From JACPUX01 sp964517465 (GTDB taxonomy: Bacteria; Pseudomonadota; Gammaproteobacteria; Burkholderiales; Casimicrobiaceae): a DNA stretch of 64,000 nucleotides. This document shows, piece by piece, positions 1 through 8,305 of the stretch. The stretch covers positions 46,163 through 110,162 of the forward strand of contig CAZFEK010000007.1 of assembly GCA_964517465.1 (NCBI GenBank), in the 5' to 3' direction. The position numbers and the translations under genes were made by a program. Positions within the stretch are counted from its first letter, which is position 1. The number at the start of each line of letters is the position of its first letter. The notes beneath the pieces are model-generated. The model was not told the DNA's origin. It worked only from the letters and a program-made list of their open reading frames with translations, and did not search any database.

Positions 1-769
1 TGCCCAGGGCAGCGGCCATCTCGCCCAGTTCATTGCGGCCAAAGCGCGGTATCGTCACGGTGAGGTCGCGCCGGGTGGCAATTTCAGTGGCACTCCGAGC
101 CATGGTGGCCAGCGGCCGGGTGATCGAGCGGGCCACCCAAGTCGAACTCAGTCCACCCAAGATCAGCACCACGAGCACGGTGGCCGCCATGTACTTGGCC
201 GCGCCGGAAAGGGTGGCGAGCAGTTGCTGCTCCTGGGCCTTGACCGCCGCGTCGATGTTGCGGGCCAGGCCGTCGAGGCGGTTTTGCATCGTGTCCACTG
301 CGGCGAGGTGCGGCGCGAAAGCTTCCAGCGCGCGCTGCGGCGTGCGGATGTCGCCGGAGGCGATGGCGTCGTAAACCTGCCCGGTGCCTTCGGCATAACC
401 GTCGACGGCTTTGCCGATCTCGGTGGCCAGCACCCGTTGCTCGCCGGGGTCCGCGATCTCGGCAATCGTCTTCACGCTTTGCCGCGCGGTTTTGAGCGCC
501 TCGTCCCAATTGTCCAGCAGGTTCTTCACCTTGTCCGGCGTCTCGATGTGCAGCAGGATGTCGCGCTCGTGGCGGCGCATCTCTTCCACCGCCGCGCGTA
601 GTTCAGCCGATTCCACGGCCAGGCGGAATTCGTGGCGCACCAAGTCCCGGGCCACTTGATTGACGCTCTTCAAAGTCAAAGCGCCCAATCCCGCGAGCGA
701 CAGCAAGCCGACTGCCAGGGTTATGACGAGCAGGACGATGCGTTTGGCGATGCTCAGGTTGATCAGCAT
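1..769 (-). CDS. Methyl-accepting chemotaxis protein, N-terminal part (cut by window start)
   Basis: Only the first ~256 residues lie in the window; the signalling domain would lie to the left of base 1. I read it by translating the minus strand from the ATG at 769. A first membrane segment (about residues 5-30, IVLLVITLAVGLLSLAGLGA) follows a short Lys/Arg N-terminus. A ~150-residue, mostly helical periplasmic region resembling a four-helix-bundle ligand-binding domain follows. A second membrane segment (YMAATVLVVLILGG) precedes the start of a HAMP-like linker (ARSITRPLATMARSATEIA). This is the standard layout of a transmembrane chemoreceptor. The ligand cannot be told. A weak sigma-28-like promoter lies about 100 bp upstream. 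Confidence 0.85.
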   Translation of the reverse strand, partial: MLINLSIAKRIVLLVITLAVGLLSLAGLGALTLKSVNQVARDLVRHEFRLAVESAELRAAVEEMRRHERDILLHIETPDKVKNLLDNWDEALKTARQSVKTIAEIADPGEQRVLATEIGKAVDGYAEGTGQVYDAIASGDIRTPQRALEAFAPHLAAVDTMQNRLDGLARNIDAAVKAQEQQLLATLSGAAKYMAATVLVVLILGGLSSTWVARSITRPLATMARSATEIATRRDLTVTIPRFGRNELGEMAAALG

Positions 770-869
770 GATGGTTCGTTCTCCGGTCTTCTCGGGGCAC
801 CCGACCCGCCTACCCGTCGGCAAGCGGCGCGGATTTGGGGCAGGCGGAAATCAGGCGGCATCTGATCCA

Positions 870-896
870 ATTACGACCGCCCGCCACCGGGCTTGA
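870..896 (-). promoter_or_regulatory. Weak sigma-28 (FliA)-like promoter for the partial MCP
   Basis: On the minus strand TCAA (896-893) is followed by 15 bases and GTCGTAAT (877-870). The -10 differs from the sigma-28 consensus GCCGATAA at three positions, but the spacing and -35 match better sites elsewhere in the window. A class III flagellar promoter is expected for an MCP. Confidence 0.35.
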
Positions 897-1039
897 GTGC
901 CGCCGCGCCTCAAGTCACTGAGGCCGCACGCCTTCCCATTTCCGGAGCAGAACGGTGTCGAAGAGTGGAGGGAGGCGGCCGGTCCAAGAGACCTCGCGCG
1001 AGCCGGGCCTCCTCGGCGCGAACCAACCGCCTTTCGGAA

Positions 1040-1849
1040 CTACTTACCGCTGCTACCCCACTGGCGCACGGCCTTCTCGACCAGGCGGTCCATCAGCTTC
1101 TCTTGATGGAGCTTGTTCATGGCTTGCGCAATGCGCCCGCGCAAAGCGCCGGTATTGCAGTTGGACTGGTGGGAGAGCGTGAGATGCAAGTCTTCGCTGC
1201 TGATCGGAGTCTTGGCTGCGCGCAGTCCCTTGATATCCATACGGGAGGCCACCGCTTCGCCAGGAGCGTCCTCGTAGATCAAGTAATCGACACGCCCCAG
1301 CGAAAGCATGCGCAGCGCGCTTTCCAGGCTGGCCACTTTTTCGATCTGCAGGTTCTTCTCGGCGTAGCGGTCAAAGGCCTCGCCGAAACTGTTGTTGATG
1401 ACTGTGACGCCGCGCTTGCCGACGAGGTCCGCCCATCTGCGGTACTCGAACGCGCGGGCACTCGACATCCAGATGACACTGCGCGTGTTGTGAATCGGCG
1501 GCTGGAAATAGTCCATGTATTCCAGGCGCGGCAGCGTAAAAAACGCACCGGCGATCATATCCACCTTGCCCTGCCGGACCTCTTCCTGCACCCGGCCCCA
1601 AGGCCCGGCATAACGCACGGCGATGGGCACGCCGATTTCTTCGGCGAGGCGCTGCATCAAATCAACCGCAGCTCCGAGCAGGCGCGATTCGTCCGCCGGA
1701 TCGCGCCATAGATAGGGCGGATACTCGGGATTGCCCGAAGCAACAAGCCGCGGACAATGCGGCGGCTCCGCCGCCCAAGCCGCTGTAGTCAGGCCGATAA
1801 ACGCTGCCAAAAAACGAAATGCGCTGGCAAACAAGGTGGGGCTGGGCAT
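1040..1849 (-). CDS. Periplasmic solute-binding protein, family 3 (amino-acid type)
   Basis: A 269-residue protein with a clear Sec signal peptide (hydrophobic core FASAFRFLAAFIGLTTAAWA, likely cleaved before AEPP). The mature part resembles bacterial extracellular solute-binding protein family 3: an early ASGNPEYPPYLW strand, then AVDLMQRLAEEIGVPIAVRY, GKVDMIAGAFFTLPRLEYMDY and GKRGVTVINNSFGEAFDRY. The start is supported by a strong Shine-Dalgarno (GGAGGAAAGA just before the ATG). No permease or ATPase gene is adjacent, so it is an orphan binding protein. It could feed a distant transporter or act as a ligand presenter to a receptor; the neighbouring MCP makes the second idea attractive but unproven. 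Confidence 0.8.
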   Translation of the reverse strand: MPSPTLFASAFRFLAAFIGLTTAAWAAEPPHCPRLVASGNPEYPPYLWRDPADESRLLGAAVDLMQRLAEEIGVPIAVRYAGPWGRVQEEVRQGKVDMIAGAFFTLPRLEYMDYFQPPIHNTRSVIWMSSARAFEYRRWADLVGKRGVTVINNSFGEAFDRYAEKNLQIEKVASLESALRMLSLGRVDYLIYEDAPGEAVASRMDIKGLRAAKTPISSEDLHLTLSHQSNCNTGALRGRIAQAMNKLHQEKLMDRLVEKAVRQWGSSGK

Positions 1850-2078
1850 TCTTTCCTCCGCTGCGGGTTCGTCAGAAAGGGGCCGTTGTGTGCAGGGTTT
1901 GATTTCGCCTGCCGGATCGAACTTGCCGAGCCAGCGCTTCAGGCGCTGGCCGGACTCATTCTACGCGGCGGAATGCGTCCTGTGTCAACTGCTCGGCGCT
2001 TTTCGCGACAGCCAGGGGTCGAGCGTTTTCCGCGCGCTTGCGCTGCGGAGCTCTTTGCCGGAGCACGTCGATCTCATT

Positions 2079-2112
2079 GAGCCGCCCGTGGCCGCATTCA
2101 AGCGGGCGGCTC
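2079..2112. repeat. Inverted repeat / hairpin in the 1850-2352 intergenic region
   Basis: GAGCCGCCCG (2079-2088) and CGGGCGGCTC (2103-2112) form a perfect 10-bp stem with a 14-base loop. There is no T-tract on either side, so a simple intrinsic terminator is unlikely. It could be an operator or a structured leader between the divergent binding-protein and kinase genes. I see no gene in the rest of this 503-base stretch. Confidence 0.5.
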
Positions 2113-2162
2113 GCCGTCCGTGTTCGTGCGCAAATGCGGGGTGAAGTCCCTCACGAACATCC

Positions 2163-2192
2163 TTGACGCGCCTGGGCCGAATTGTCTAGTCT
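2163..2192 (+). promoter_or_regulatory. Possible sigma-70 promoter of the membrane kinase gene
   Basis: TTGACG (2163-2168), an 18-base spacer and TAGTCT (2187-2192). The -35 is good and the -10 is poor. It lies about 160 bases before the proposed ATG at 2353. No sigma-28-like site was found in this intergenic region. Confidence 0.25.
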
Positions 2193-2352
2193 GCTGTATT
2201 GGGGCGTGCTTGCAGCGGCGGCAGTCCGAATGGGAGACCTGTGGAGGCGGATGTGAAACCAAGTTTGGTCCACGCGAAATCCGGCGCGCGAGCCGCGTCT
2301 GGCGGCGAGTTGCCGCGGATCGGCGTTGCAGCCAGACTCAGCGACGCCGATC

Positions 2353-3903
2353 ATGGGTGAGCAAGGTTTGCCGCCGGCACCCGCGGCAAGCGATTCGGCG
2401 CGGCCATCGCCGGGGTGGTGGGCGGGTGCCGGCATAGGCCGCCGGCTGCTGCTCTGGATCGTTCTTGCCAGCTCGCTGATTACCCTGCTGCTGACCTCGC
2501 TGCAGCTGTATCTCGATTATCGTCGCGACGTCGAAGGTATCGAGGCGAGGCTCGCGGAAATCGAGCGGGGTTATCTGCCTTCCCTCGCCGGGAGTCTTTG
2601 GAAACTCGACCGCGAGCAATTGCAGACGCAGCTCGACGGCATCGCGGGTTTGCCCGATATGTTGGGCGCGCAAGTGGAAGAAGCGCAGGGATTACTGGTT
2701 GCGCGCGCCGGCCGAACCGGCGCCTTGGCCGAGATCAGTCGCCGCCTGCCCCTGATTTACCTCGATCGGGGCGAACGCCGAGTCTTGGGCGTATTACATC
2801 TGGCGGCAACGCTGGAAGGTGTCTATCAGCGGCTGGCGGAGCGGGCGCTGATCATTCTTGCCAGCCAGGCGGTCAAAACGTTTTTGGTGTCGCTGTTTAT
2901 CCTCTTCATCGTTCACCAAATAGTGACACGCCATCTGCGGAGCCTGGCGCAGCACTTTTCCCAGTTTCGCCTCGAGTCGCCTGCCGGCGCCTTGCAGCTC
3001 GCTCGCCGCCCTCCGAATCAGGCGGACGAGATCGACCAGTTGGTGGCGGCCTTTGCCGCGTTGCAGGAGCGATTGCAAAAGGCCTACGCGGACTTGCGTC
3101 TGGCCAATGCAAGCCTGGAGCAAGACGTTGCCGCGCGCCGCTTGGCCGAGCAAGAAGTGACGCGCTTGAACCAGGAGCTGGAGGAGCGGGTGAGGCAGCG
3201 CACCACCGAATTGGAATCGGCGAACCGCGAACTGGGGGCATTCACCTACTCGGTTTCCCACGACCTGCGCGCGCCTTTGCGAGCGATACATGGGTTCACG
3301 CATCTCGTGGGATTGGAGAGCGGCGACCAAATCAGCGAGCAGGCGCGACAATATCTCGCTCGCGTGCAAGCTGCGGTAGAGCGCATGGAATCGCTAATCG
3401 ACGATCTGTTGCGCTTGTCCCAAGTCAGCCAGCGGGTGATGAAGCCGGAACGCGTGGATTTGTCGGCAATGGCCGCGGGTGTGGCTCGTGAAATCCAGGC
3501 CGGGGAGTTTGCCCGCCGCGTCGAATGGGTGATCGAGCCGGATCTCGTTGCCACGGGCGACGCGGGCCTTCTGCGCATCGTTCTGGAAAACCTTTTGGGC
3601 AATGCCTGGAAATACAGCGGCAAGCGTGAAGCGGCGCGGATCGAATTCGGTTATGCCGCCGACGGAGAAAACGCGGGCTTTTTTGTGCGCGACAACGGCG
3701 TCGGGTTCGACATGCGCTACGCCGAGCGCCTTTTCGTCGCCTTTCATCGTTTGCACAGCCCGGCGGAATTTCCTGGCACCGGCATCGGTCTGGCCACGGT
3801 TTCGCGCATCATCCATCGCCACGGCGGGCGGATCTGGGCCGAAGGCAAAGTCGGCGAGGGCGCTTGTTTTTGCTTCTCGCTGGGTCGAATCGACGGCAAT
3901 TGA
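2353..3903 (+). CDS. Membrane sensor histidine kinase
   Basis: About 516 residues from the ATG at 2353 (a TTG nine codons earlier is also in frame). Order: cytoplasmic N-terminus; membrane segment near residues 30-55 (LLLWIVLASSLITLLLTSLQ); periplasmic region ~110 residues; second membrane segment near 166-193; HAMP-like linker and coiled coil (LNQELEERVRQRTTELESAN); HisKA H-box YSVSHDLRAPLRAIHGF with the phospho-His near residue 302; HATPase_c with N-box LLGNAWKYSG, G1 DNGVGFDMRYAERLF and G2 GTGIGLATVSRIIHRHGG. The kinase core closely resembles that of the 1007-residue kinase at 33542-36565. No response regulator is adjacent, so its partner is unknown. Confidence 0.88.
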   Translation: MGEQGLPPAPAASDSARPSPGWWAGAGIGRRLLLWIVLASSLITLLLTSLQLYLDYRRDVEGIEARLAEIERGYLPSLAGSLWKLDREQLQTQLDGIAGLPDMLGAQVEEAQGLLVARAGRTGALAEISRRLPLIYLDRGERRVLGVLHLAATLEGVYQRLAERALIILASQAVKTFLVSLFILFIVHQIVTRHLRSLAQHFSQFRLESPAGALQLARRPPNQADEIDQLVAAFAALQERLQKAYADLRLANASLEQDVAARRLAEQEVTRLNQELEERVRQRTTELESANRELGAFTYSVSHDLRAPLRAIHGFTHLVGLESGDQISEQARQYLARVQAAVERMESLIDDLLRLSQVSQRVMKPERVDLSAMAAGVAREIQAGEFARRVEWVIEPDLVATGDAGLLRIVLENLLGNAWKYSGKREAARIEFGYAADGENAGFFVRDNGVGFDMRYAERLFVAFHRLHSPAEFPGTGIGLATVSRIIHRHGGRIWAEGKVGEGACFCFSLGRIDGN

Positions 3904-4069
3904 CCGCGGGTCGACCGAGAAGCCCAGCCGTTTATGGCGGGTTGAGCAAGACCTGGGTTGCATCAGGGGCCGCCGGCTCCGCACAAACCTGTGGCGAGGA
4001 AACCCCTTCCTTCTAGGCGGGGCAACTCGCGGCCTGCCTGCCTTTCGCGTACCCACTTCCCGGCTGCAC

Positions 4070-5827
4070 TCAGTCGGCGATCGTCACCCGGTTCTTGCCG
4101 GCCGCCTTGGCGGCGTAAAGCGCTTTGTCGGATCGCTCGAGCACCTGCGCCTGGGTTTCTCCGGGTTGCCGCACAGCGACTCCGGCGCTAAAGGTGATGA
4201 GGAGCTTGTCTTGGCCATGGAGGAAGAACTCCTTGGTCAGTTCGCGCTGCAGCCGGGTCAGAACCACAGAAGCTTCTTCGAGGTTGGTGTCGGGCAGCAG
4301 AATGACGAACTCCTCACCGCCGTAGCGGGCGAGCACATCATGAGGCCGGATATTGCGCTGCACCAGGTGTGCCAGATGGATCAGCGCCTCGTCCCCGGTT
4401 TGGTGGCCGTAGGTGTCGTTGAGTTTCTTAAAGTTGTCGATGTCCAGGAGCGCCACGCACATGCCTGAACTGCGGCGGTCGGCGCGAGCCGCTTCGCGCT
4501 CGAAGGCGGTATCGAGCCCGCGCCGGTTGAGCGCGCCGGTCAGGGCATCTTCCTGCATGCGGTCGGAAAGCTGCTGCAGTTCGGCTTCGAGTTCCGCCAC
4601 TTTCTGTTCGGTCTCCTCGACCTTTTTTTTGCTGGCCTGCAGTTCGTCGCGGGAGCGCAGCATCGCCGACTGAACGTCGCGCGTGGCGGACATCACCTCG
4701 CCCACCACGCTGGCGAGCTGGGAGATATCGTCCGCTTTGGCGATCTTTTCAGCGCACACCGAAATCTTGTCGTGAAAACCGCCGGCGGTGGCGGACATTT
4801 CCGACAAGCGATCGATGAAGCTCGCCAGCATGTTTTTGAGCGCGAGCTTGGCGTCGGCCAGGCTCTTTTTCAGCACCCCCTGTTTGAAGATGATGTCTTT
4901 GAGCTTCTTCTCGGCCTCTTCCAGGGCGCGCATGTCCAACGGCGATTCGATCACTTGGCGGATCAGCGTGATCTGTCCTTTGAGCCATTGCTCGTCGCCC
5001 ACCAGTTCGGCGATGTTCTCGATCAACAGGTGCAAGAGCCGCCGCAGCGTCTCTTGCACTTCGGCGTCGTCGCCGCGGCGGATTTCCAGCTTGAACCAGA
5101 AGTTCTTGAGCGCGTTCTTGAGCTTGATCAGCGCTTCCGCGGAGTCGGCGCTGCGCACCGTTTCGACCAAGGCTTTGGCGTCTCGCTCGATTTCTGGATC
5201 GGCGAGATGATTGGCGGCAATGGCCGATTCCAAAGTGAAGGCCAACAGTTCGCGGATGGCCTCGATTTGTCCGGCGGGAAGCGGAGGGCCGGGCGGCTTG
5301 ATCGGGGCCGCCGCGGCGGGAACATCCTCCGGTTTTTTCAAGGGCTGCTCGGCCCAACTGCGCGCCAAGGCTTGCAGCCGCGCGAAAGCGTCTTCCGCAT
5401 CTTCCTCGGAGCCGAGGGCACGCTCGAGTTGGTCGCGTTTCCTTTCCGCAGTGAGGTTGGCGTGCGGCGCTTGCCACTGGCGAACAATCTCGTTGAGCAG
5501 CAGCGTCCAAGACGAAGGCGGCGGAACGGCGCCCTCTTCGGTCAGGAACTTCTGCAACACGATCTGAAAGCGCTTCCAGTCCCGGTCGGCCGCGGCCCGG
5601 TCGAGCTGTGCCGCCACCTTGGACTGTTCCCCGCCGTGGCGAGGGAAAGCCTCGGCGATTTTGGTCAGCACGCCCTCGGCGTTCACCATGCCCGGCCCGC
5701 CGGTACCCGAGATCTCGCCATAAATCTTCTGGTAATTCTCCGGTGTTGGCGCCAGGCGGCGGCTCGCCAGCACCTTCAGCGTTTCGCGGGCGATTTCGGA
5801 GGGGTTGGAGAATTGGGGTGGGGGCAC
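4070..5827 (-). CDS. Diguanylate cyclase with long helical N-terminal region
   Basis: The C-terminal ~160 residues form a GGDEF domain with an intact active-site loop (ARYGGEEFVILLPD) and DALTGALNRRGLD at its front, so it should make c-di-GMP. The ~420-residue N-terminal part begins PPPQFSNPSEIARETLKVLA, has no membrane segment, is rich in predicted helix and ends in a Lys/Glu-rich coiled coil (ASKKKVEETEQKVAELEAEL), probably for dimerisation. I chose the GTG at 5827. The frame is open to a TTG at 5908, but that codon sits at about the predicted transcription start of the sigma-28-like promoter at 5915-5942, and the extra residues look like untranslated leader. It is convergent with the membrane kinase gene at 2353-3903. 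Confidence 0.88.
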   Translation of the reverse strand: MPPPQFSNPSEIARETLKVLASRRLAPTPENYQKIYGEISGTGGPGMVNAEGVLTKIAEAFPRHGGEQSKVAAQLDRAAADRDWKRFQIVLQKFLTEEGAVPPPSSWTLLLNEIVRQWQAPHANLTAERKRDQLERALGSEEDAEDAFARLQALARSWAEQPLKKPEDVPAAAAPIKPPGPPLPAGQIEAIRELLAFTLESAIAANHLADPEIERDAKALVETVRSADSAEALIKLKNALKNFWFKLEIRRGDDAEVQETLRRLLHLLIENIAELVGDEQWLKGQITLIRQVIESPLDMRALEEAEKKLKDIIFKQGVLKKSLADAKLALKNMLASFIDRLSEMSATAGGFHDKISVCAEKIAKADDISQLASVVGEVMSATRDVQSAMLRSRDELQASKKKVEETEQKVAELEAELQQLSDRMQEDALTGALNRRGLDTAFEREAARADRRSSGMCVALLDIDNFKKLNDTYGHQTGDEALIHLAHLVQRNIRPHDVLARYGGEEFVILLPDTNLEEASVVLTRLQRELTKEFFLHGQDKLLITFSAGVAVRQPGETQAQVLERSDKALYAAKAAGKNRVTIAD

Positions 5828-5914
5828 GGTGCAGTCGGGAGTTGAGAGTCGAGAGTTAGAAGCCGAGTGTGCGGGGTAGCAAGCGAGCCTGCCGATCCAG
5901 CGCGTCAAGAACAG

Positions 5915-5942
5915 TTATCGGCCGGCCATCGATTAGCTTGAG
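5915..5942 (-). promoter_or_regulatory. Sigma-28 (FliA)-like promoter of the diguanylate cyclase
   Basis: On the minus strand CTCAA (5942-5938), 15 bases, then a perfect GCCGATAA (5922-5915). This matches the FliA consensus (CTAAA-N15-GCCGATAA) at all but one position. It implies that this cyclase is a late flagellar gene and places the likely transcript start about 80 bases before the GTG start. Confidence 0.7.
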
Positions 5943-6063
5943 CTCGGCTGCTCCATCACTCAAGGCCCGCGCGAGTCATTCCTCGGGCGCTTGTATGGGT
6001 GCGCGATGGCGCGATACCCGGATTTGCGCGGCCTGCCGCTTTCCCGAGGCGGTTGGGGCTCCA

Positions 6064-6708
6064 CTACTCCACCAGCGCGTGCTTCATCGCATAGTGGGTC
6101 AGCTCGGCATTGTTCTTGAGGCCCATCTTTTCGAGCAGCCGGGCGCGATAGACGCTCACGGTTTTGACCGACAGGGACAAATCTTCGGCAATGTCGCTCA
6201 CCGTCTTTCCGGACGCGATCAGGCAAAGGGTTTGGTATTCCCGGTCGGAGAGGGTTTCGTGCGGCGGGCGCTCGCTGTCCTGGCGCACGTTTTTGGCGAG
6301 TTCTTCAGCCACCGTGGGCGAGATGTAACTCCGGCCGCCGGCGACCATACGAATCGCGCTCACCAGCTGCGCCGGGGCGCTGGCCTTGGTGAGGTAACCC
6401 GAGGCGCCGGCGCGCAGCGCCCGCACGGCGTATTGATCCTCGGTGTGCATGCTGAGGATGAGGATAGGCAGTTTCGCGTATTCCTTCTTGATCAACTTCA
6501 GCGTTTCGATGCCGTGCCGGTCGGGCAGCGAGATATCGAGCAACATCACGTCCACCGCCTGGTTTCGCACCAGCTTCAAGGCCTCGTTGCTGCAGTCGGC
6601 TTCGCCGGCGACTTCCATGTCTTCGGTGTCTTGCAGGATCTGACGCAGACCCTGGCGGACGATGGCGTGATCGTCCACGATGGCGACGCGCAACTTACTA
6701 AGGCTCAT
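6064..6708 (-). CDS. NarL/FixJ-family response regulator (receiver + LuxR HTH)
   Basis: A 214-residue two-domain regulator. Receiver: acidic pair in AIVDDHAIVRQGL, phospho-acceptor in DVMLLDISLPDRHGIETL, Thr/Ser switch LILSMHTED and Lys in GYLTKASAPA. The C-terminal LuxR-type helix-turn-helix is LSDREYQTLCLIASGKTVSD then IAEDLSLSVKTVSVYRARLL. It lies 18 bases downstream of the HisKA_3-type kinase at 6727-8226, the usual pairing for NarX/NarL-like systems, so the two probably form one phosphorelay. It resembles UvrY/GacA-type regulators in size, but that identity is not claimed. Confidence 0.92.
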   Translation of the reverse strand: MSLSKLRVAIVDDHAIVRQGLRQILQDTEDMEVAGEADCSNEALKLVRNQAVDVMLLDISLPDRHGIETLKLIKKEYAKLPILILSMHTEDQYAVRALRAGASGYLTKASAPAQLVSAIRMVAGGRSYISPTVAEELAKNVRQDSERPPHETLSDREYQTLCLIASGKTVSDIAEDLSLSVKTVSVYRARLLEKMGLKNNAELTHYAMKHALVE

Positions 6709-6726
6709 GTCTTGGCCGTCCTCACC

Positions 6727-8226
6727 TTACAAAAGGGGGATTTGTTTTTCCGAGCTGCCCGTTTGGGCGAGCGGCAAATGCACCACGACGCTGGTGCCCC
6801 CTCCGGAGGCGCCGGTGATTTCGAGGGTCCCGCCGAATTGGCGGATGCGCTCGTTCATGCCGATGATGCCGAAGGCGCGCGGTTTTTGCAGCTCCTCGGC
6901 GGCAACACCGCGACCGTTGTCGCGAATTTCCAGCGACAGCGCTTCCGCGTCGCGCGCCAGCCATATCACCGCCTCGTTCGCCTTGGCATGTTTGGCGATA
7001 TTGGTGAGGCTCTCTTGGCAAATGCGAAATACCGCCGCCGCCACGTCGGGGTCGAGGTCGATGTCCTCTTCATTGCAGCGAAGATGACAGGAAATGCCTG
7101 AGTGTTTGGCGAAATCCGAGGCCAGCCACTCGATGGAGGCGACCAAGCCGTAGTCGAGTATGCCCGGGCGAAGATCACGCGCAATCCGGCTGGTGGCGGT
7201 CATGATTTGGCCGATCAAGGTGTCCAGGCTTTCGATTTTTTCTTGGAACTCGACGCTTTCGGAAGCGGCACGCGCTTTGAGCCACGCGACGTCGATCTTG
7301 AGCGCGGTGAGCATGCCGCCGATGTCGTCGTGGATTTCGCGCGAGAGGCGCTTCCTTTCCTCTTCGCGCACATGGTTGAGGTGGGAGGTGAGCTGCGAGA
7401 GCGTGGCGCGGGAGTCGCGCAGTTCGCTTTCAGCCACCTTGCTCTGGGTGACGTTCCAGACGATGCCGTCCCAAACCACGCGGCCGTCATCCAGGCCGCG
7501 CGGGGTGGAGCGCCAATTGAGCCACTTCTCGGTGCCTGAATATTCGTAGCGCACCCGGCCTTCCCAGTTCCAAGTGGAAAGTTCCACCGCGGATAATTCC
7601 AGGCTGCGGTTGAAGCCCGCGCGATCGGCTTCGACGATCAGGGACAAGAAATTCTCCGCCCGCTCGAGCAGCATACTGGCGCTGACACCCAGCAGCGACT
7701 GGCAACCTTCGCTTACATAGGTGAAGTGCAGCGATTTGTCGCGTCCGCGAGTGAGCTGAAAAATCATGCCCGGGATGTTGGCCGCGATCAACGAAAGGCG
7801 TGCCTCGGTTTCAACCAGCGCCAGGCGCGCATGCCGGTGCGCGCGCCGGACCTGGGCGGAATAGATGGCGCGTTCTGCCGCCGGCACCAGGCGCTTCAAC
7901 TTGTCCTTCATCAGGTAGTCGCTGGCGCCGGCGCGCATGGCTTCGACTGCGGCTTCTTCGCCGATCATGCCCGAAACGATGATGAACGGGGTGTCCACAC
8001 CCAACTCGGTGAGTATGGACAAGGCTTGGCTCGAATTGAAGCCGGGCATGTTGTGGTCGCACAGGACCAGATCCCAGCTCTGATCCGATACCGCGGCGCG
8101 CACGCCGGCAGCGGTATCCACCCGTCGCTGAGTGAGGTCGTAGCCCGCCGCGGCGAAGCGCGAGGCGAGGAGCAGCACGTCATCCTCGGAATCTTCGATG
8201 AACAACACGCGCAATTCCTTGCTCAT
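6727..8226 (-). CDS. Receiver-PAS-histidine kinase (HisKA_3/NarX type), soluble
   Basis: About 499 residues from the ATG at 8226 (the frame is open further upstream, but the receiver starts right at MSKELRVLFIEDSEDDVLLL). Order: N-terminal receiver (~1-125, phospho-acceptor in WDLVLCDHNMPGFNSSQAL); PAS domain (~150-270, ANIPGMIFQLTRG); HisKA_3 dimerisation region with EERKRLSREIHDDIGGMLTA; HATPase_c with EIRDNGRGVAAEEL. There is no membrane segment. The N-terminal receiver suggests it is controlled by an upstream kinase, perhaps the hybrid kinase encoded just before it in the same orientation. The NarL-type regulator at 6064-6708 is its likely output. Confidence 0.9.
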   Translation of the reverse strand: MSKELRVLFIEDSEDDVLLLASRFAAAGYDLTQRRVDTAAGVRAAVSDQSWDLVLCDHNMPGFNSSQALSILTELGVDTPFIIVSGMIGEEAAVEAMRAGASDYLMKDKLKRLVPAAERAIYSAQVRRAHRHARLALVETEARLSLIAANIPGMIFQLTRGRDKSLHFTYVSEGCQSLLGVSASMLLERAENFLSLIVEADRAGFNRSLELSAVELSTWNWEGRVRYEYSGTEKWLNWRSTPRGLDDGRVVWDGIVWNVTQSKVAESELRDSRATLSQLTSHLNHVREEERKRLSREIHDDIGGMLTALKIDVAWLKARAASESVEFQEKIESLDTLIGQIMTATSRIARDLRPGILDYGLVASIEWLASDFAKHSGISCHLRCNEEDIDLDPDVAAAVFRICQESLTNIAKHAKANEAVIWLARDAEALSLEIRDNGRGVAAEELQKPRAFGIIGMNERIRQFGGTLEITGASGGGTSVVVHLPLAQTGSSEKQIPLL

Positions 8227-8305
8227 GGTCCGGCGCGCTCCTCCTCTTTTGGTCACCCCATTTGCCATTCGGCACCAAGGATGATACGCAAAAGGCGCGC
8301 CGAGG

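Noticed and set aside
1793..1800. A perfect GCCGATAA on the plus strand
   Set aside because: It lies antisense inside the signal-peptide region of the binding-protein gene and has no T[A/C]AA at 15-16 bases upstream.
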